64,000 nucleotides of DNA from Paramicrobacterium chengjingii (GTDB lineage: Bacteria > Actinomycetota > Actinomycetes > Actinomycetales > Microbacteriaceae). A program made the position numbers and the translations under genes. Under the pieces are notes generated by a model. It did no database searches. It had not been told where the DNA came from and saw only the letters and a program-made list of their open reading frames with translations. This document shows, one piece after another, positions 1 through 9,027 of the stretch. Within the stretch, counting starts at the first letter, position 1. Each line of letters starts with the position of its first letter. The DNA lies in the NCBI RefSeq assembly GCF_011751765.2, contig NZ_CP061169.1, forward strand, positions 1,674,001 through 1,738,000, given 5' to 3'.

Positions 1-464
1 AGGAGTCGCATGCGCGCAACATTCAGCGCCTGGCGCTTCGTGTCTACTTCGCCCATGTAGATGACACAGTCCAGACCAAACAACGCCGCGGCCGTTGCTG
101 TTGCGACACCATGTTGCCCCGCCCCGGTCTCGGCGATGACGCGCGTCTTGCCTACGCGTTTCGTGAGGAGCGCCTGTCCGAGCACATTGTTGATCTTGTG
201 AGAGCCCGTGTGGTTGAGGTCTTCACGCTTGAGAATCACCCGTGCGCTGCCCGCGTGCGCGGCGAAACGCGGAACCTCGGTGATGGCGGACGGGCGGCCC
301 ACATAGTCCCTCAGTAGCGCGTCGAGTTCCCTGTGGAATTCAGGGTCGGCCCGTGCAGCCTCCCAGGCAGTTGTGAGTTCGTCGAGCGTCGCGATGAGCG
401 ACTCCGGGACGAAGCGTCCACCGAACTCGCCAAAATAAGGCCCCGAGTTGTTTTGCAAAGACAT
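1..464 (-). CDS. trpB: Tryptophan synthase beta chain, N-terminal part (runs off window)
   Basis: TrpB makes tryptophan from indole (or indole-3-glycerol phosphate, with TrpA) and serine using PLP, in the cytoplasm. Only the first ~154 codons are here; the gene continues past position 1. The ATG at 464 opens with an N-terminus containing [13 protein letters not shown], typical of the family, and the PLP-binding lysine lies near residue 90 in HTGSHKINN. The start is 2 bp after the trpC stop, so the two are almost certainly co-transcribed and coupled. trpA would be expected next, outside the window. Identity is secure; the C-terminal half cannot be judged. Confidence 0.95.
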   Translation of the reverse strand, partial: MSLQNNSGPYFGEFGGRFVPESLIATLDELTTAWEAARADPEFHRELDALLRDYVGRPSAITEVPRFAAHAGSARVILKREDLNHTGSHKINNVLGQALLTKRVGKTRVIAETGAGQHGVATATAAALFGLDCVIYMGEVDTKRQALNVARMRL

Positions 465-466
465 GG

Positions 467-1246
467 TCAGACCGCCAAGAAAGTTGTGAGCGTTGAGATG
501 GGGTCGCTCGTCACGAGGGCTTCCCCAATGAGAACGACATCAGCGCCCGAACGTCGGTAGTGGGCGACGTCTTCCGGAGCGGCAACCGCAGATTCTGCGA
601 CCTTGATCACTCCGGCGGGAATGGCATCAGCAAGGGTGCCGAACAGATCGCGATCGAGCTCGAACGTCTTGAGGTTTCGGGCGTTGATTCCGACGAGCTT
701 CGAGTCGAGCTCGAGAGCGCGATCGAGTTCTTCAGCCGTGTGTGCTTCGACGAGTGCCGTCATACCGAGGCTGACGATGAGCTCGTGAAGTGTGCGCAGC
801 TGCCCGTGATCGAGCGCTGCGACGATCAGCAGCACGATGTCAGCACCCGCAGCTCGTGCCTCGAACACTTGATACGGCTCAGAGATGAAATCTTTGCGCA
901 AGACGGGAATCGGCACACTTGCCTTCACCGCGCTGAGGTCGTCAAGGGAGCCTTTAAAACGTCTCCCTTCCGTCAGGACGCTAATGGCGCTGGCGCCGCC
1001 AGCGGCGTAGAGAGACGCGAGCCGTGCTGGGTCGGGGATTTCTGCGAGATCACCGCGGGACGGGCTGGCGCGCTTGACCTCAGCAATGATCTTCACTCGA
1101 TCTGCCGATGACAGGGCGGCCAGCGCGTCGAGCGCTGGAGCGGCAGCAGCAGCTGCAGCTTCGACACGCTCAAGCGGAAGAGCCAGCTGACGGGTACGAG
1201 CATCGGCCCGTGCCCCGTCTGTGAGCTCGGCCAGCAGATCAGTCAC
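467..1246 (-). CDS. trpC: Indole-3-glycerol phosphate synthase
   Basis: Converts CdRP to indole-3-glycerol phosphate in tryptophan synthesis. The 259-residue protein is a single (beta/alpha)8 enzyme of normal length, with no fused PRA isomerase. It shows [14 protein letters not shown] near residues 52-65, the catalytic lysine in VLRKDF near 117, and [10 protein letters not shown] near 187. The start is GTG at 1246, 4 bp after the upstream HGxxPAAW stop. No trpF lies in this operon; in actinobacteria the dual-specificity PriA/HisA isomerase usually supplies that step, which I infer here. Confidence 0.96.
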   Translation of the reverse strand: MTDLLAELTDGARADARTRQLALPLERVEAAAAAAAPALDALAALSSADRVKIIAEVKRASPSRGDLAEIPDPARLASLYAAGGASAISVLTEGRRFKGSLDDLSAVKASVPIPVLRKDFISEPYQVFEARAAGADIVLLIVAALDHGQLRTLHELIVSLGMTALVEAHTAEELDRALELDSKLVGINARNLKTFELDRDLFGTLADAIPAGVIKVAESAVAAPEDVAHYRRSGADVVLIGEALVTSDPISTLTTFLAV

Positions 1247-1250
1247 CGGT

Positions 1251-1481
1251 TCAGTGGCCTTTCGGCTGGTAGCGAGGTCCGTTGACTCCGAAGCCGACCT
1301 TTTTCAAGATCCAACCGACGATGAGACCGATGATGAGCAGAACGGCTGCAGCGACCACTCCGTAAGGCTGGTCGAGAAACAGCATTGTCGTGCCAATGCA
1401 GAACGCGACGAGCATGATGATCACGGCGGTCCATGCGGCCGGTGAGTGGCCGTGTCCGGGGTCGATCGATTCGGGGGTCAC
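1251..1481 (-). CDS. HGxxPAAW family small membrane protein
   Basis: A 76-residue protein with GHGHSPAAW near residue 10, the signature that names this actinobacterial family, followed by two hydrophobic segments (about residues 17-37 and 41-62) and a short basic tail. No biochemical function is known to me. It sits between the TIGR02234 membrane protein and trpC, a recurrent placement in actinobacterial trp operons. The GTG start at 1481 has a clear AAAGGAG ribosome binding site about 6 nt upstream. Family assignment is firm from the motif; a link to tryptophan metabolism rests on context only. Confidence 0.85.
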   Translation of the reverse strand: MTPESIDPGHGHSPAAWTAVIIMLVAFCIGTTMLFLDQPYGVVAAAVLLIIGLIVGWILKKVGFGVNGPRYQPKGH

Positions 1482-1525
1482 GTGAACTCCTTTACTGACG
1501 GTGGGATCACAGTTAAGTCTATCTG

Positions 1526-2113
1526 CTACTGAGTGGGGTCCTCACCGCGGCTCAATTCATCCCAGCTGTCGACGGCATCGTGCGTATCGCTCGAGGCCGT
1601 GGCTGTCGGGGCATCGAATTTACGGCCCGACGTCGGCCAGAGTCTGCCGGTGACAGCAACGGCGACGCCAAGCAGCGCAAGAATGACACCGGCCACGACG
1701 GCGATAAACGGCCAGGCGGTCGCGCTGCTCTGCGATACGAAATCGTGAGTCGATGAGTCGCCCGCGACGCCCGTGAACTCCGTTATCGTCTGAGAGCTCG
1801 CGGCAGCGGGGTCGCTCAGCGCCATGACTGCCGAGAGTACGAGGCTCCCGCCGATGAGTACCTCGAGTATGCCGAAGACCACCCGCAGAACTCGTCCCGC
1901 GATCGCCAGCGCGCCGCCAAGGGCTAGGCCGGCGAGGCCCAGTGCGGCGACGGCTGGGCCCGCTGCCTCACCCGGGACGGCAACGCTCGTACCCGCGTGA
2001 GTGTCTTGAATGAGGGTTAGGGAGAACCACGTCTGCGTCCACGTGAGAAGTGCGACACCGCTCACGGCCAGCGTGGTGAGAATCAGGATTCCTTTGGTGC
2101 GACGCCCGTTCAT
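1526..2113 (-). CDS. Trp-operon-associated membrane protein (TIGR02234-like)
   Basis: A 195-residue integral membrane protein with about four hydrophobic segments (roughly residues 8-26, 50-72, 78-98 and 135-155), a Thr/Ser-rich extracytoplasmic loop between the third and fourth, and an acidic polar tail. Its place directly after trpE, with a 4-bp ATGA overlap, matches the uncharacterised family found in tryptophan operons of actinobacteria. I infer a role at the membrane connected to tryptophan, but the sequence shows no transporter signature. Confidence 0.8.
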   Translation of the reverse strand: MNGRRTKGILILTTLAVSGVALLTWTQTWFSLTLIQDTHAGTSVAVPGEAAGPAVAALGLAGLALGGALAIAGRVLRVVFGILEVLIGGSLVLSAVMALSDPAAASSQTITEFTGVAGDSSTHDFVSQSSATAWPFIAVVAGVILALLGVAVAVTGRLWPTSGRKFDAPTATASSDTHDAVDSWDELSRGEDPTQ

Positions 2114-3639
2114 TTTCCTCCGATTCGAACCATGGCATCGGCGATCGCGACAGCTCGTAACGGTGCTGCTGCCTTATTGCACGACTCCACATACTCGGAC
2201 TCGGCGACCGAGTCCGCGACGAGCCCGCCGCCCGCCTGCACGAGCGCCGTTCCGTTCATGAGGACGGCCGTGCGGATGGCGATGGCAAGATCTGTCTCGC
2301 CCGAGAACCCGATGTACCCGACGACGCCGCCATAGACGCCACGTTGAGCTGGCTCGAGCTCGTCGATAATCTGTAGGGCTCGCGGCTTTGGCGCGCCGGA
2401 AAGCGTTCCGGCCGGGAAGGTTGCACGGAAGACGTCAATGGGCGTCATCTCTGGACGCAGCTTCCCTTCAACGCTCGAGACGAGGTGCATGATGTGGCTG
2501 AAACGCTCGATACGCATGAACTCTGAGACATCGACGGTGCCGGGAACACAGACCTTCGCGAGATCATTGCGGGCAAGATCCACAAGCATCAGATGCTCAG
2601 CGCGTTCTTTGTCATCTGACCGGAGGTTTCGCTCGAACTCAAAATCCTCGTCTGGCGTACTCCCCCGCGGTTGCGAGCCGGCAATCGGATGCGTGACGAC
2701 ATGTCCGCCCCGCGATTTCACGAGTGCTTCAGGTGATGATCCGACGATCGCATACGGGACACCCGTTGGTGTCTCGAGGCTCAAAAGGTACATATACGGG
2801 CTCGGATTCAGCGTGCGCAGCATCCGGTAGACATCAATCGGCTCCGCATCGGTGTCCACTTCGAATCGTTGCGAGAGCACCACCTGAAAGATGTCGCCCT
2901 CGTGAATGTACCTTTTGCTCTTCTCGACGGCGGCAAGGAAGTCGTCTTTTCGCGTGCGGTGTCGAGGCTCAGGCTCGACCGCAAAATCGACATCGGCAAG
3001 CTGGGCCTCGCTCGGACGCGCGATTTTCGTCTGCATTGCCGTCAGCCGAGTCTGAGCGTCATTCCACAGCCCGTCGAGCTCGGTTGAATCTGCCAGGACA
3101 TTGGCGATCACCTGCACGGTGCCGCGTCGGTGATCGAGTACGACAAGATCGGAGACAAAGCACATTGCCTGGCCCGGTATCGGGTGCTCGGCGGCCGGCG
3201 CTTTCGGAAGGTGCTCAATCTGTCGCACAGATTCCCAGCCGAGAAAGCCCACAAGTCCGCCTGTGAGAGGGGGAAGCTCTGGAATGGACTCTCCAGCCCA
3301 CCGTCGCGTGAGCTCGGCAACGGCGTCCAACGGTGCAAGATCCTCGAGACTTCCGATGGCCCGCTCGGCGGAGAGGCCGTAATCGAGCCATTGAGGCCGG
3401 TCACCCGTCTGCGTCAGAACGCCGTAGGAAGAAACACCGACGAACGAGTAACGTGACCAGATTCCTCCCTCTGCCGATTCCAAGAGGAAACTGCCGGGTG
3501 TGCCGTCGGCAAGCTTTCGGTAGAGGCCGATGGGCGTCTCGCTGTCGGCAAAGATCTCGCGTACGACAGGGACGACCCGCATGCGTGACGCTCGGTCATC
3601 GAACTGCTCCCGTGTCGTCGTCGACGGCATCCCCGTCAT
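2110..3639 (-). CDS. trpE: Anthranilate synthase component I
   Basis: Makes anthranilate from chorismate with ammonia delivered by the TrpG subunit, the first committed step of tryptophan synthesis. The 509-residue protein has the N-terminal regulatory motif SFLLES near residue 50, the site of tryptophan feedback binding in the family. The C-terminal chorismate-binding domain shows PIAGSQPRG, FPAGTLSGAPK and VYGGVVGY. The ATG at 3639 overlaps the hisI stop by 4 bp, so the his and trp genes are translationally coupled. trpG and trpD are not in the window. Confidence 0.96.
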   Translation of the reverse strand: MTGMPSTTTREQFDDRASRMRVVPVVREIFADSETPIGLYRKLADGTPGSFLLESAEGGIWSRYSFVGVSSYGVLTQTGDRPQWLDYGLSAERAIGSLEDLAPLDAVAELTRRWAGESIPELPPLTGGLVGFLGWESVRQIEHLPKAPAAEHPIPGQAMCFVSDLVVLDHRRGTVQVIANVLADSTELDGLWNDAQTRLTAMQTKIARPSEAQLADVDFAVEPEPRHRTRKDDFLAAVEKSKRYIHEGDIFQVVLSQRFEVDTDAEPIDVYRMLRTLNPSPYMYLLSLETPTGVPYAIVGSSPEALVKSRGGHVVTHPIAGSQPRGSTPDEDFEFERNLRSDDKERAEHLMLVDLARNDLAKVCVPGTVDVSEFMRIERFSHIMHLVSSVEGKLRPEMTPIDVFRATFPAGTLSGAPKPRALQIIDELEPAQRGVYGGVVGYIGFSGETDLAIAIRTAVLMNGTALVQAGGGLVADSVAESEYVESCNKAAAPLRAVAIADAMVRIGGK

Positions 3640-3998
3640 CGTGCGTCTTCTTCGTTCACAACGGGATCGAGCACGTCGGCGTCAAAGCACGTGTGCGCTC
3701 CGGTGTGGCAGGCCGCCCCGATCTGCTCAACCGAAACAAGAAGGGTGTCGGCATCGCAGTCGAGAGCTGCCTGCTTGACGTACTGGACGTGCCCAGATGA
3801 GTCGCCCTTACGCCAATACTCGCGGCGGGACCGCGACCAGAATGTCACGCGACCGGATGTGAGGGTGCGTCGGAGCGCCTCGGCATCCATGTACCCGAGC
3901 ATCAGCACTTCGAGTGTGTCCCATTGCTGAATGATGGCGGGCAGAAGACCGTCTTCGCCGAATCGGGCGCGAGCCAGGACGCTGTCGAGATCGGTCAT
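3636..3998 (-). CDS. hisI: Phosphoribosyl-AMP cyclohydrolase
   Basis: Opens the adenine ring of PR-AMP in histidine synthesis. At 120 residues it is the stand-alone cyclohydrolase, not fused to His[13 protein letters not shown] precedes the metal-binding region [20 protein letters not shown], with further cysteines downstream as expected for the zinc/magnesium site. It overlaps hisF upstream and trpE downstream by 4 bp each, forming a coupled hisF-hisI-trpE block. Confidence 0.95.
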   Translation of the reverse strand: MTDLDSVLARARFGEDGLLPAIIQQWDTLEVLMLGYMDAEALRRTLTSGRVTFWSRSRREYWRKGDSSGHVQYVKQAALDCDADTLLVSVEQIGAACHTGAHTCFDADVLDPVVNEEDAR

Positions 3999-4756
3999 CG
4001 TACGGCCACCCCCGCGTCGTGCAGCGATGACTTCACGGCCGCGATCGTCAACTGACCTGAGTGGAAGACACTTGCGGCGAGCACAGCATCCGCTCCCGCC
4101 GCAATTGCGGGGGGAAAGTGATCGGCGGCACCGGCCCCTCCGGAGGCGATCACCGGAATTGCGCAGTTCTCTCGCATGAGGGAGATGAGTTCGAGGTCGA
4201 ATCCATCTTGTGTTCCGTCGGCATCGATGGAGTTGACGAGCAACTCCCCCGCTCCGCGTTCCGCGGATTCTGAAGCCCAGGCGATGGCATCGATATCGGT
4301 CGTGCGCCGGCCACCGTGCGTAGTGACAACGAACCCCGATGGCATGCGCTCGTCGCGTTTGACGTCGAGCGAAAGCACGAGCACCTGGGCGCCGAACCGA
4401 TCAGCGATCTCTCCAATCAGATCGGGTCGCGCAATTGCTGCGCTGTTGACGCCGACTTTGTCTGCACCATTGGCCTGGAGTCGCGAGACGTCGTCGACCG
4501 AACGCACGCCGCCGCCGACAGTGAGAGGTATGAACACTCTCTCTGCGGTGGACTTGACAACCTCGTACATGGTGTCGCGACCTTCGACGGTGGCGGAAAC
4601 ATCGAGGAACGTGAGCTCATCGGCACCCTGGTCGTAATAGCGCTGAGCCAGCTCGACCGGGTCCCCCTGGTCACGAAGGTTCTTGAAGTTGACGCCTTTG
4701 ACAACGCGCCCGTCGGACACGTCGAGACAGGGAATCACTCGTACGGCGAGAGTCAT
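3995..4756 (-). CDS. hisF: Imidazole glycerol phosphate synthase subunit HisF
   Basis: The cyclase half of the HisF-HisH complex, converting PRFAR and ammonia to imidazole glycerol phosphate and AICAR. The 253-residue TIM barrel has the first catalytic aspartate in [19 protein letters not shown] near residue 11 and the second in LSLDVKRD near residue 130. Phosphate-binding turns include TVGGGVRS and ASGGAGA. It lies 11 bp after hisG. Its partner hisH and the isomerase hisA/priA are not in the window, so the histidine pathway is split over the chromosome. Confidence 0.96.
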   Translation of the reverse strand: MTLAVRVIPCLDVSDGRVVKGVNFKNLRDQGDPVELAQRYYDQGADELTFLDVSATVEGRDTMYEVVKSTAERVFIPLTVGGGVRSVDDVSRLQANGADKVGVNSAAIARPDLIGEIADRFGAQVLVLSLDVKRDERMPSGFVVTTHGGRRTTDIDAIAWASESAERGAGELLVNSIDADGTQDGFDLELISLMRENCAIPVIASGGAGAADHFPPAIAAGADAVLAASVFHSGQLTIAAVKSSLHDAGVAVR

Positions 4757-4767
4757 GCGAATACCTC

Positions 4768-5607
4768 CTACAGACGGGCCGCGTGAATAGCGCTGACCAG
4801 AATCGCCCGTGCACCGAGGCCGTAGAGCGCGTCCATGATCTGATTCATATCCTTGCGCGGAACCATCACGCGCACGGCAACCCAGTCGGGATCTTTGAGC
4901 GGCGAAACGGTCGGCGACTCCATGCCGTGGGCGACGTCGGTCGCGCGTTCAAGCAAAGATGCTGGTAGGTCGTAGTCCATCAGCACATACCGTCGTGCAA
5001 CGAGAACGCCCTGCAGACGCCTGAGCAACACCTTGGTTCCGGGCTTCTGTTCGGGTGCCGAGATGACAACTGCAGTCGAATCGAGGATCACCGGTCCGAA
5101 GATCTCGAGGCCCGCATTGCGCAGTGTCGTTCCCGTTGAAACAACGTCGGCGACGGCATCGGCAACGCCGAGGTCGACAGCGGACTCGACGGCGCCGTCG
5201 AGCTTCACGAGCTCGACAGACACACCGTGGCGTGCGAGGAAATCGCCGACGAGCCCCGTGTAGCTCGTGGCTACCCTCATTCCATCGAGATCGATAAGTT
5301 GGCTGAAGCGTCCGACAGGGCCGGCGAAGCGAAACGTGGAGTCGGCGAAGTCGAGTGCGGCGACCTCGGTTGCTTGCGACGCAGAGTCGAGCAGCAGGTC
5401 GCGTCCTGTGACGCCGGCGTCAAGCGCGCCCGAGCCGACATAGGTGGCGATGTCGCGGGGGCGGAGGTAAAAGAACTCCACGTCGTTTCGCGCATCAATG
5501 AGGTGAAGCGCTTTAGGATCGGTGCGCGTAAGGTACCCGGCCTCAACCAGCATTCCTGCGGCCGTCTCGGCTAGCGAGCCCTTGTTGGGCACTGCAATTC
5601 GCAACAT
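4768..5607 (-). CDS. hisG: ATP phosphoribosyltransferase, long form
   Basis: Joins PRPP to ATP, the first and feedback-regulated step of histidine synthesis. At 279 residues it is the long, hisZ-independent form with a C-terminal ACT-like regulatory domain (about residues 200-279). The N-terminus [14 protein letters not shown] and the [10 protein letters not shown] segment are characteristic, and [13 protein letters not shown] is the PRPP-binding region. It follows hisE after 58 bp, and hisF comes 11 bp after its stop. Confidence 0.96.
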   Translation of the reverse strand: MLRIAVPNKGSLAETAAGMLVEAGYLTRTDPKALHLIDARNDVEFFYLRPRDIATYVGSGALDAGVTGRDLLLDSASQATEVAALDFADSTFRFAGPVGRFSQLIDLDGMRVATSYTGLVGDFLARHGVSVELVKLDGAVESAVDLGVADAVADVVSTGTTLRNAGLEIFGPVILDSTAVVISAPEQKPGTKVLLRRLQGVLVARRYVLMDYDLPASLLERATDVAHGMESPTVSPLKDPDWVAVRVMVPRKDMNQIMDALYGLGARAILVSAIHAARL

Positions 5608-5665
5608 TCGGTTCGTGCTCTCGTGTCGGGGAACGTCGGGGGTGGATGCCGCAGAACGGCGTGCC

Positions 5666-5929
5666 TCAGAGATGTCGGTAGACGTCTTCGAGACGCAGCC
5701 CCTTCGCCAGCATCATCACCTGCACGTGGTACAGAAGCTGAGACATCTCTTCGGCTGCTGCCTCGTCGGATTCATGCTCCGATGCCATCCACACCTCGGC
5801 TGCCTCTTCGACGATCTTCTTGCCGATGGTGTGCACGCCACAGTCGAGCTCAGCGACCGTGCGCGAACCAGCTGGACGGTTCACTGCCTTCTCGCTCAAT
5901 TCGGCAAACAGCTCGTCGAAAGTCTTCAC
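5666..5929 (-). CDS. hisE: Phosphoribosyl-ATP diphosphatase
   Basis: Removes pyrophosphate from phosphoribosyl-ATP in histidine synthesis. The 87-residue all-alpha MazG-like protein carries [14 protein letters not shown] near residues 36-49 and a second acidic helix, [17 protein letters not shown], which together supply the magnesium-binding carboxylates. It sits between rpe and hisG in the same direction and is normal in length for a stand-alone HisE. Confidence 0.94.
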   Translation of the reverse strand: MKTFDELFAELSEKAVNRPAGSRTVAELDCGVHTIGKKIVEEAAEVWMASEHESDEAAAEEMSQLLYHVQVMMLAKGLRLEDVYRHL

Positions 5930-5981
5930 GGTTCAAGCCTACTCGGTTGCGGAGTGTGCCCGTTCAGCACAAGGCAGTACG

Positions 5982-6647
5982 TTACCGGTGGCTGTGGGCG
6001 GCTGCTCGCTCGCGCAGCATCCGAATCTGATCTGCCGGCTCGCCTCCGCTGAAAACGCTGGAGCCCGCGACAAACGTGTCTGCGCCGTTCTCTGCGGCGA
6101 CCTCAATCGTGTCAAGAGTGACGCCACCGTCGACCTGCAGCCAGATGTCGAGCCCTGTGCGATCGGCCGCCGCGCGAACAGCGGTGAGCTTCGGCATCAT
6201 CTCGCGTTTGAAGCTCTGTCCTCCGAAGCCTGGCTCAACGGTCATCACGAGAACCTGGTCGAACTCGGGCAGCAACTCAAGATAGGGCCCGACCTCGGTG
6301 CCGGGTTTGAGCGCGATGCCGGCACGGGCGCCGATCTGTCGGAGCTTACGTGCGAGTCCGACGGGATCCGACGCAGCCTCCGCGTGGAATGTCACCGAGA
6401 ACGCACCGGTTTCCGCGTAATCGGGCGCCCAGCGGTCTGCATCGTCGATCATCAGGTGCACGTCGAGTGGAATCGGCGAAACCTCCTGGATGCGCTGAAC
6501 CATGGGAAGTCCGAAGGTGAGATTGGGGACGAAATGGTTGTCCATCACGTCGACGTGAACGAGATCAGCGTTGGCGATACGGCCGAGGTCACGCTCGAAA
6601 TTGACGAAATCGGCAGAGAGGATGCTGGGATTGATACGCATGGACAT
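5982..6647 (-). CDS. rpe: Ribulose-phosphate 3-epimerase
   Basis: Interconverts ribulose 5-phosphate and xylulose 5-phosphate in the pentose phosphate pathway, which also feeds PRPP to the his, trp and pyr genes nearby. The 221-residue TIM barrel begins INPSILSADF and carries HVDVMDNHFVPNLTFG (metal ligands) near residues 32-47 and VDGGVTLD near 173. Two ATGs, at 6647 and 6641, are equally possible starts. It lies 20 bp after rsmB and 52 bp before hisE. Confidence 0.95.
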   Translation of the reverse strand: MSMRINPSILSADFVNFERDLGRIANADLVHVDVMDNHFVPNLTFGLPMVQRIQEVSPIPLDVHLMIDDADRWAPDYAETGAFSVTFHAEAASDPVGLARKLRQIGARAGIALKPGTEVGPYLELLPEFDQVLVMTVEPGFGGQSFKREMMPKLTAVRAAADRTGLDIWLQVDGGVTLDTIEVAAENGADTFVAGSSVFSGGEPADQIRMLRERAAAHSHR

Positions 6648-6667
6648 GGCTTGATCTTACCGATCCG

Positions 6668-8098
6668 TCAGAAGTCGGCCTTGCGGAGCAACGCAACATA
6701 CATGGCATCGGTTCCGTGCCTGTGCGGCCACAGCTGAACGTTCGGAATCGCGGGAGATCTCGTCGGGTCTGGTTCGCCGAGATCGATGTCGCCCACAATG
6801 CTGCGCAGTACGTCGGGTGCGTTAATCGCCGTCACAGTTTCTTTCATACGACGCAGTACATCGCCCACGATGGCGCGTGTCTCCCCCAGATGCGGTGAGC
6901 AGGTAACGTACGCGATCGTCCCTCCGGGAGCTGCTGCGTCGATCGCCGATCGAAGCAGTTCCGCCTGAAGCGCAGAGAGTTCGGCAATATCGCTTGGCTG
7001 CTTGCGCCACCGAGCTTCGGGGCGACGGCGGAGTGCTCCGAGCCCCGTGCATGGAGCGTCGACGAGAACCCGGTGATAGGTATTCGGATGCCGCGAGCCG
7101 ACGTCGCGTCCGTCGCTTGTGTGCACATCGACGATGTCGTCGAATGGCTTGACGGCTCGGCGCACCAGGTCGGCGCGGGCCGGCGTCACTTCGTTGGCGT
7201 CGAGTGTTGCTCCCCCGATCGCGGCTTCGGCGGCGAGGAGCGCGCTCTTTCCACCGGGCCCGGCACAGAGGTCAAGCCACCGCTCTCCCGGCTCTACCGG
7301 TGACACTCTGCTGAGCATGAGAGCGGCGAGCTGCGATCCTTCGTCCTGCACCCGCAATGTCCCGTCAGAACCTCCGACGACGGCGTCCGGATCACCGGCG
7401 CCGAGGCGAAACCCCACGGGAGAATACCTGTCGGGCTCAGCATTTTCCGGCACGGCTGCTTCCCCGGGCAAAGCGACAAGGTTGACACGTGGTGCATCGT
7501 TGTCTGCCGCGAGCAGCGCCTCGAGTTCTTCGCCGCGTCCTTCCGACTCGAGAGCGGTGCCGAACGCTCGCACGATCCACGGCGGATGCGCGTGTTCGAT
7601 TGCGAGTGCTTCTGAATCGTTCGTGACTCCCGCACGGAGCAGAGCCGTCCAGGTCTCGTCGTCGTCACGTGAAATGGTGCGGAGCACGCCATTGACGAAT
7701 CCCGCTGACGATTGGCTTGCGTGCTTTCGTGCGAGGGCGACGGACTCGTTAACCGCGGCATGGGGAGCCACACGCATCGCGAGGAGCTGGTGGGCGCCGA
7801 GTCTGAGACTGTTGCGCACGGGAACGTCGATCTGGCCGATTGGCCGATGCGATGCGTGTTCGATGATGGCGTCGTAATGTCCGCGACGGCGAAGCGTGCC
7901 GTAGCAGAGCTCGGTGGCCAAAGCCGCATCGCCCTGCGCCAGCTTGGCGCGACGAATGTCATGTGGGAGCAGAAGATTTGCATAGGCGTCGTCAGCATCA
8001 ACGGCCATGAGCACACCGAAGGCCACCTGGCGACTCGCCTGGATGCTGTTGGAGCCTCGGGGTCGCTGCGGCCCCGGTCTGCGGGTCTGCGCACTCAT
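6668..8098 (-). CDS. rsmB: 16S rRNA (cytosine-5)-methyltransferase RsmB
   Basis: Methylates C967-equivalent of 16S rRNA using SAM. An N-terminal NusB-like RNA-binding domain (about residues 20-150) is followed by a SAM-dependent methyltransferase with LDLCAGPGGKS. The two catalytic cysteines are in VDAPCTGLGALRRRPEARW and YVTCSPHLGE. I chose the ATG at 8098 (476 aa) because it overlaps the fmt stop as ATGA and has AAGGAG 6 nt upstream; a longer frame to 8149 would overlap fmt by 55 bp. Confidence 0.94.
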   Translation of the reverse strand: MSAQTRRPGPQRPRGSNSIQASRQVAFGVLMAVDADDAYANLLLPHDIRRAKLAQGDAALATELCYGTLRRRGHYDAIIEHASHRPIGQIDVPVRNSLRLGAHQLLAMRVAPHAAVNESVALARKHASQSSAGFVNGVLRTISRDDDETWTALLRAGVTNDSEALAIEHAHPPWIVRAFGTALESEGRGEELEALLAADNDAPRVNLVALPGEAAVPENAEPDRYSPVGFRLGAGDPDAVVGGSDGTLRVQDEGSQLAALMLSRVSPVEPGERWLDLCAGPGGKSALLAAEAAIGGATLDANEVTPARADLVRRAVKPFDDIVDVHTSDGRDVGSRHPNTYHRVLVDAPCTGLGALRRRPEARWRKQPSDIAELSALQAELLRSAIDAAAPGGTIAYVTCSPHLGETRAIVGDVLRRMKETVTAINAPDVLRSIVGDIDLGEPDPTRSPAIPNVQLWPHRHGTDAMYVALLRKADF

Positions 8099-9027
8099 TC
8101 GTTCTCCTTCAGGTCGGCGCTGAGCTCCTGCTGACGTTGTCCGCGCCACCAGTCTTCCGCGTTCATTGCGGCCTTCCCCGCGGGTTGCACGCGTGTGAGC
8201 ACGATCGGCGAGGTGCCCGTTCCAACGAGCACCTCACGGTTGACGAGGGCAAACGTGCCCGGTGAAAGCGGAGGCGCGTCGTCGCCGCGCGCCGCGGCAA
8301 GAATCTTGAATCGTTCGCCGTTGACTGTTACGTAAGCACCAGGCTCCGGTGTAACGCCGCGGAATCGGTTGAACACGCTTTCCGCTGGTTCTCGAAGATC
8401 GAGGTGTCCGTCAGCGAGTGTGAGCTTTTCAGCGTAACGGGAGCTACCGGTCTGCGGTCGAGGCTCGAGCGCGTGAGATTCAATGCCAGCCACAGCAGCG
8501 ATGAGGTCTTCGGCGCCGCTCAACGCTAAACGGGCAAGCAGCTCGCCCGCCGTTTCGTCGTCGAAGATCGGCGTCGTCGAAGCACACCAGATGTCTCCTT
8601 CGTCAAGACCACGGGTCAGTTGAAACACCGTCGTGTCGATTGTCGTGTCACCGTTGATCAGAGCACGCTGAACGGGCGCCGCGCCGCGCCACAACGGCAG
8701 GGCCGAGAAGTGCAGGTTGATCCAGCCAGCTCTCGGTGTCGACAGCAGCGGTTCCCTGACAAGGCCCCCGTATGCGACAATCACGCCAAGATCGACGTCA
8801 AGTGAAGCAATGTGCGCTGCGACTTCAGCGTTAAGGCGATTCGCCTTGATCACGGGAAGGCCGAGTTCTGTCGCTCTGAGGGCAACGGGCGATGGTGTCA
8901 GGGTGCGTTTGCGTCCCTGCGGCGCGTCTTCTCGGGTGATCACCGCGCAGAGGCTGTGGTGCGACAGCGCGAGGGCTTGAAGGGAAGGGACCGCTGCAGC
9001 CGGCGTGCCGGCAAAGACGATTCTCAC
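8095..9027 (-). CDS. fmt: Methionyl-tRNA formyltransferase
   Basis: Formylates initiator Met-tRNA with 10-formyl-THF. The 310-residue protein has [15 protein letters not shown] at the N-terminus and INLHFSALPLWRGAAPVQRA near residue 110, the folate-binding and catalytic region. The C-terminal domain follows from about residue 205. The start is GTG at 9027, sharing GTGA with the priA stop, and the gene is coupled to rsmB downstream. No deformylase gene is adjacent. Confidence 0.95.
   Translation of the reverse strand: MRIVFAGTPAAAVPSLQALALSHHSLCAVITREDAPQGRKRTLTPSPVALRATELGLPVIKANRLNAEVAAHIASLDVDLGVIVAYGGLVREPLLSTPRAGWINLHFSALPLWRGAAPVQRALINGDTTIDTTVFQLTRGLDEGDIWCASTTPIFDDETAGELLARLALSGAEDLIAAVAGIESHALEPRPQTGSSRYAEKLTLADGHLDLREPAESVFNRFRGVTPEPGAYVTVNGERFKILAAARGDDAPPLSPGTFALVNREVLVGTGTSPIVLTRVQPAGKAAMNAEDWWRGQRQQELSADLKENE

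Noticed and set aside
560..1111. Long plus-strand open frames within trpC and many similar ones across the window
   Set aside because: They lie opposite well-identified genes, have no family resemblance, and arise from GC-rich codon bias on the antisense strand.
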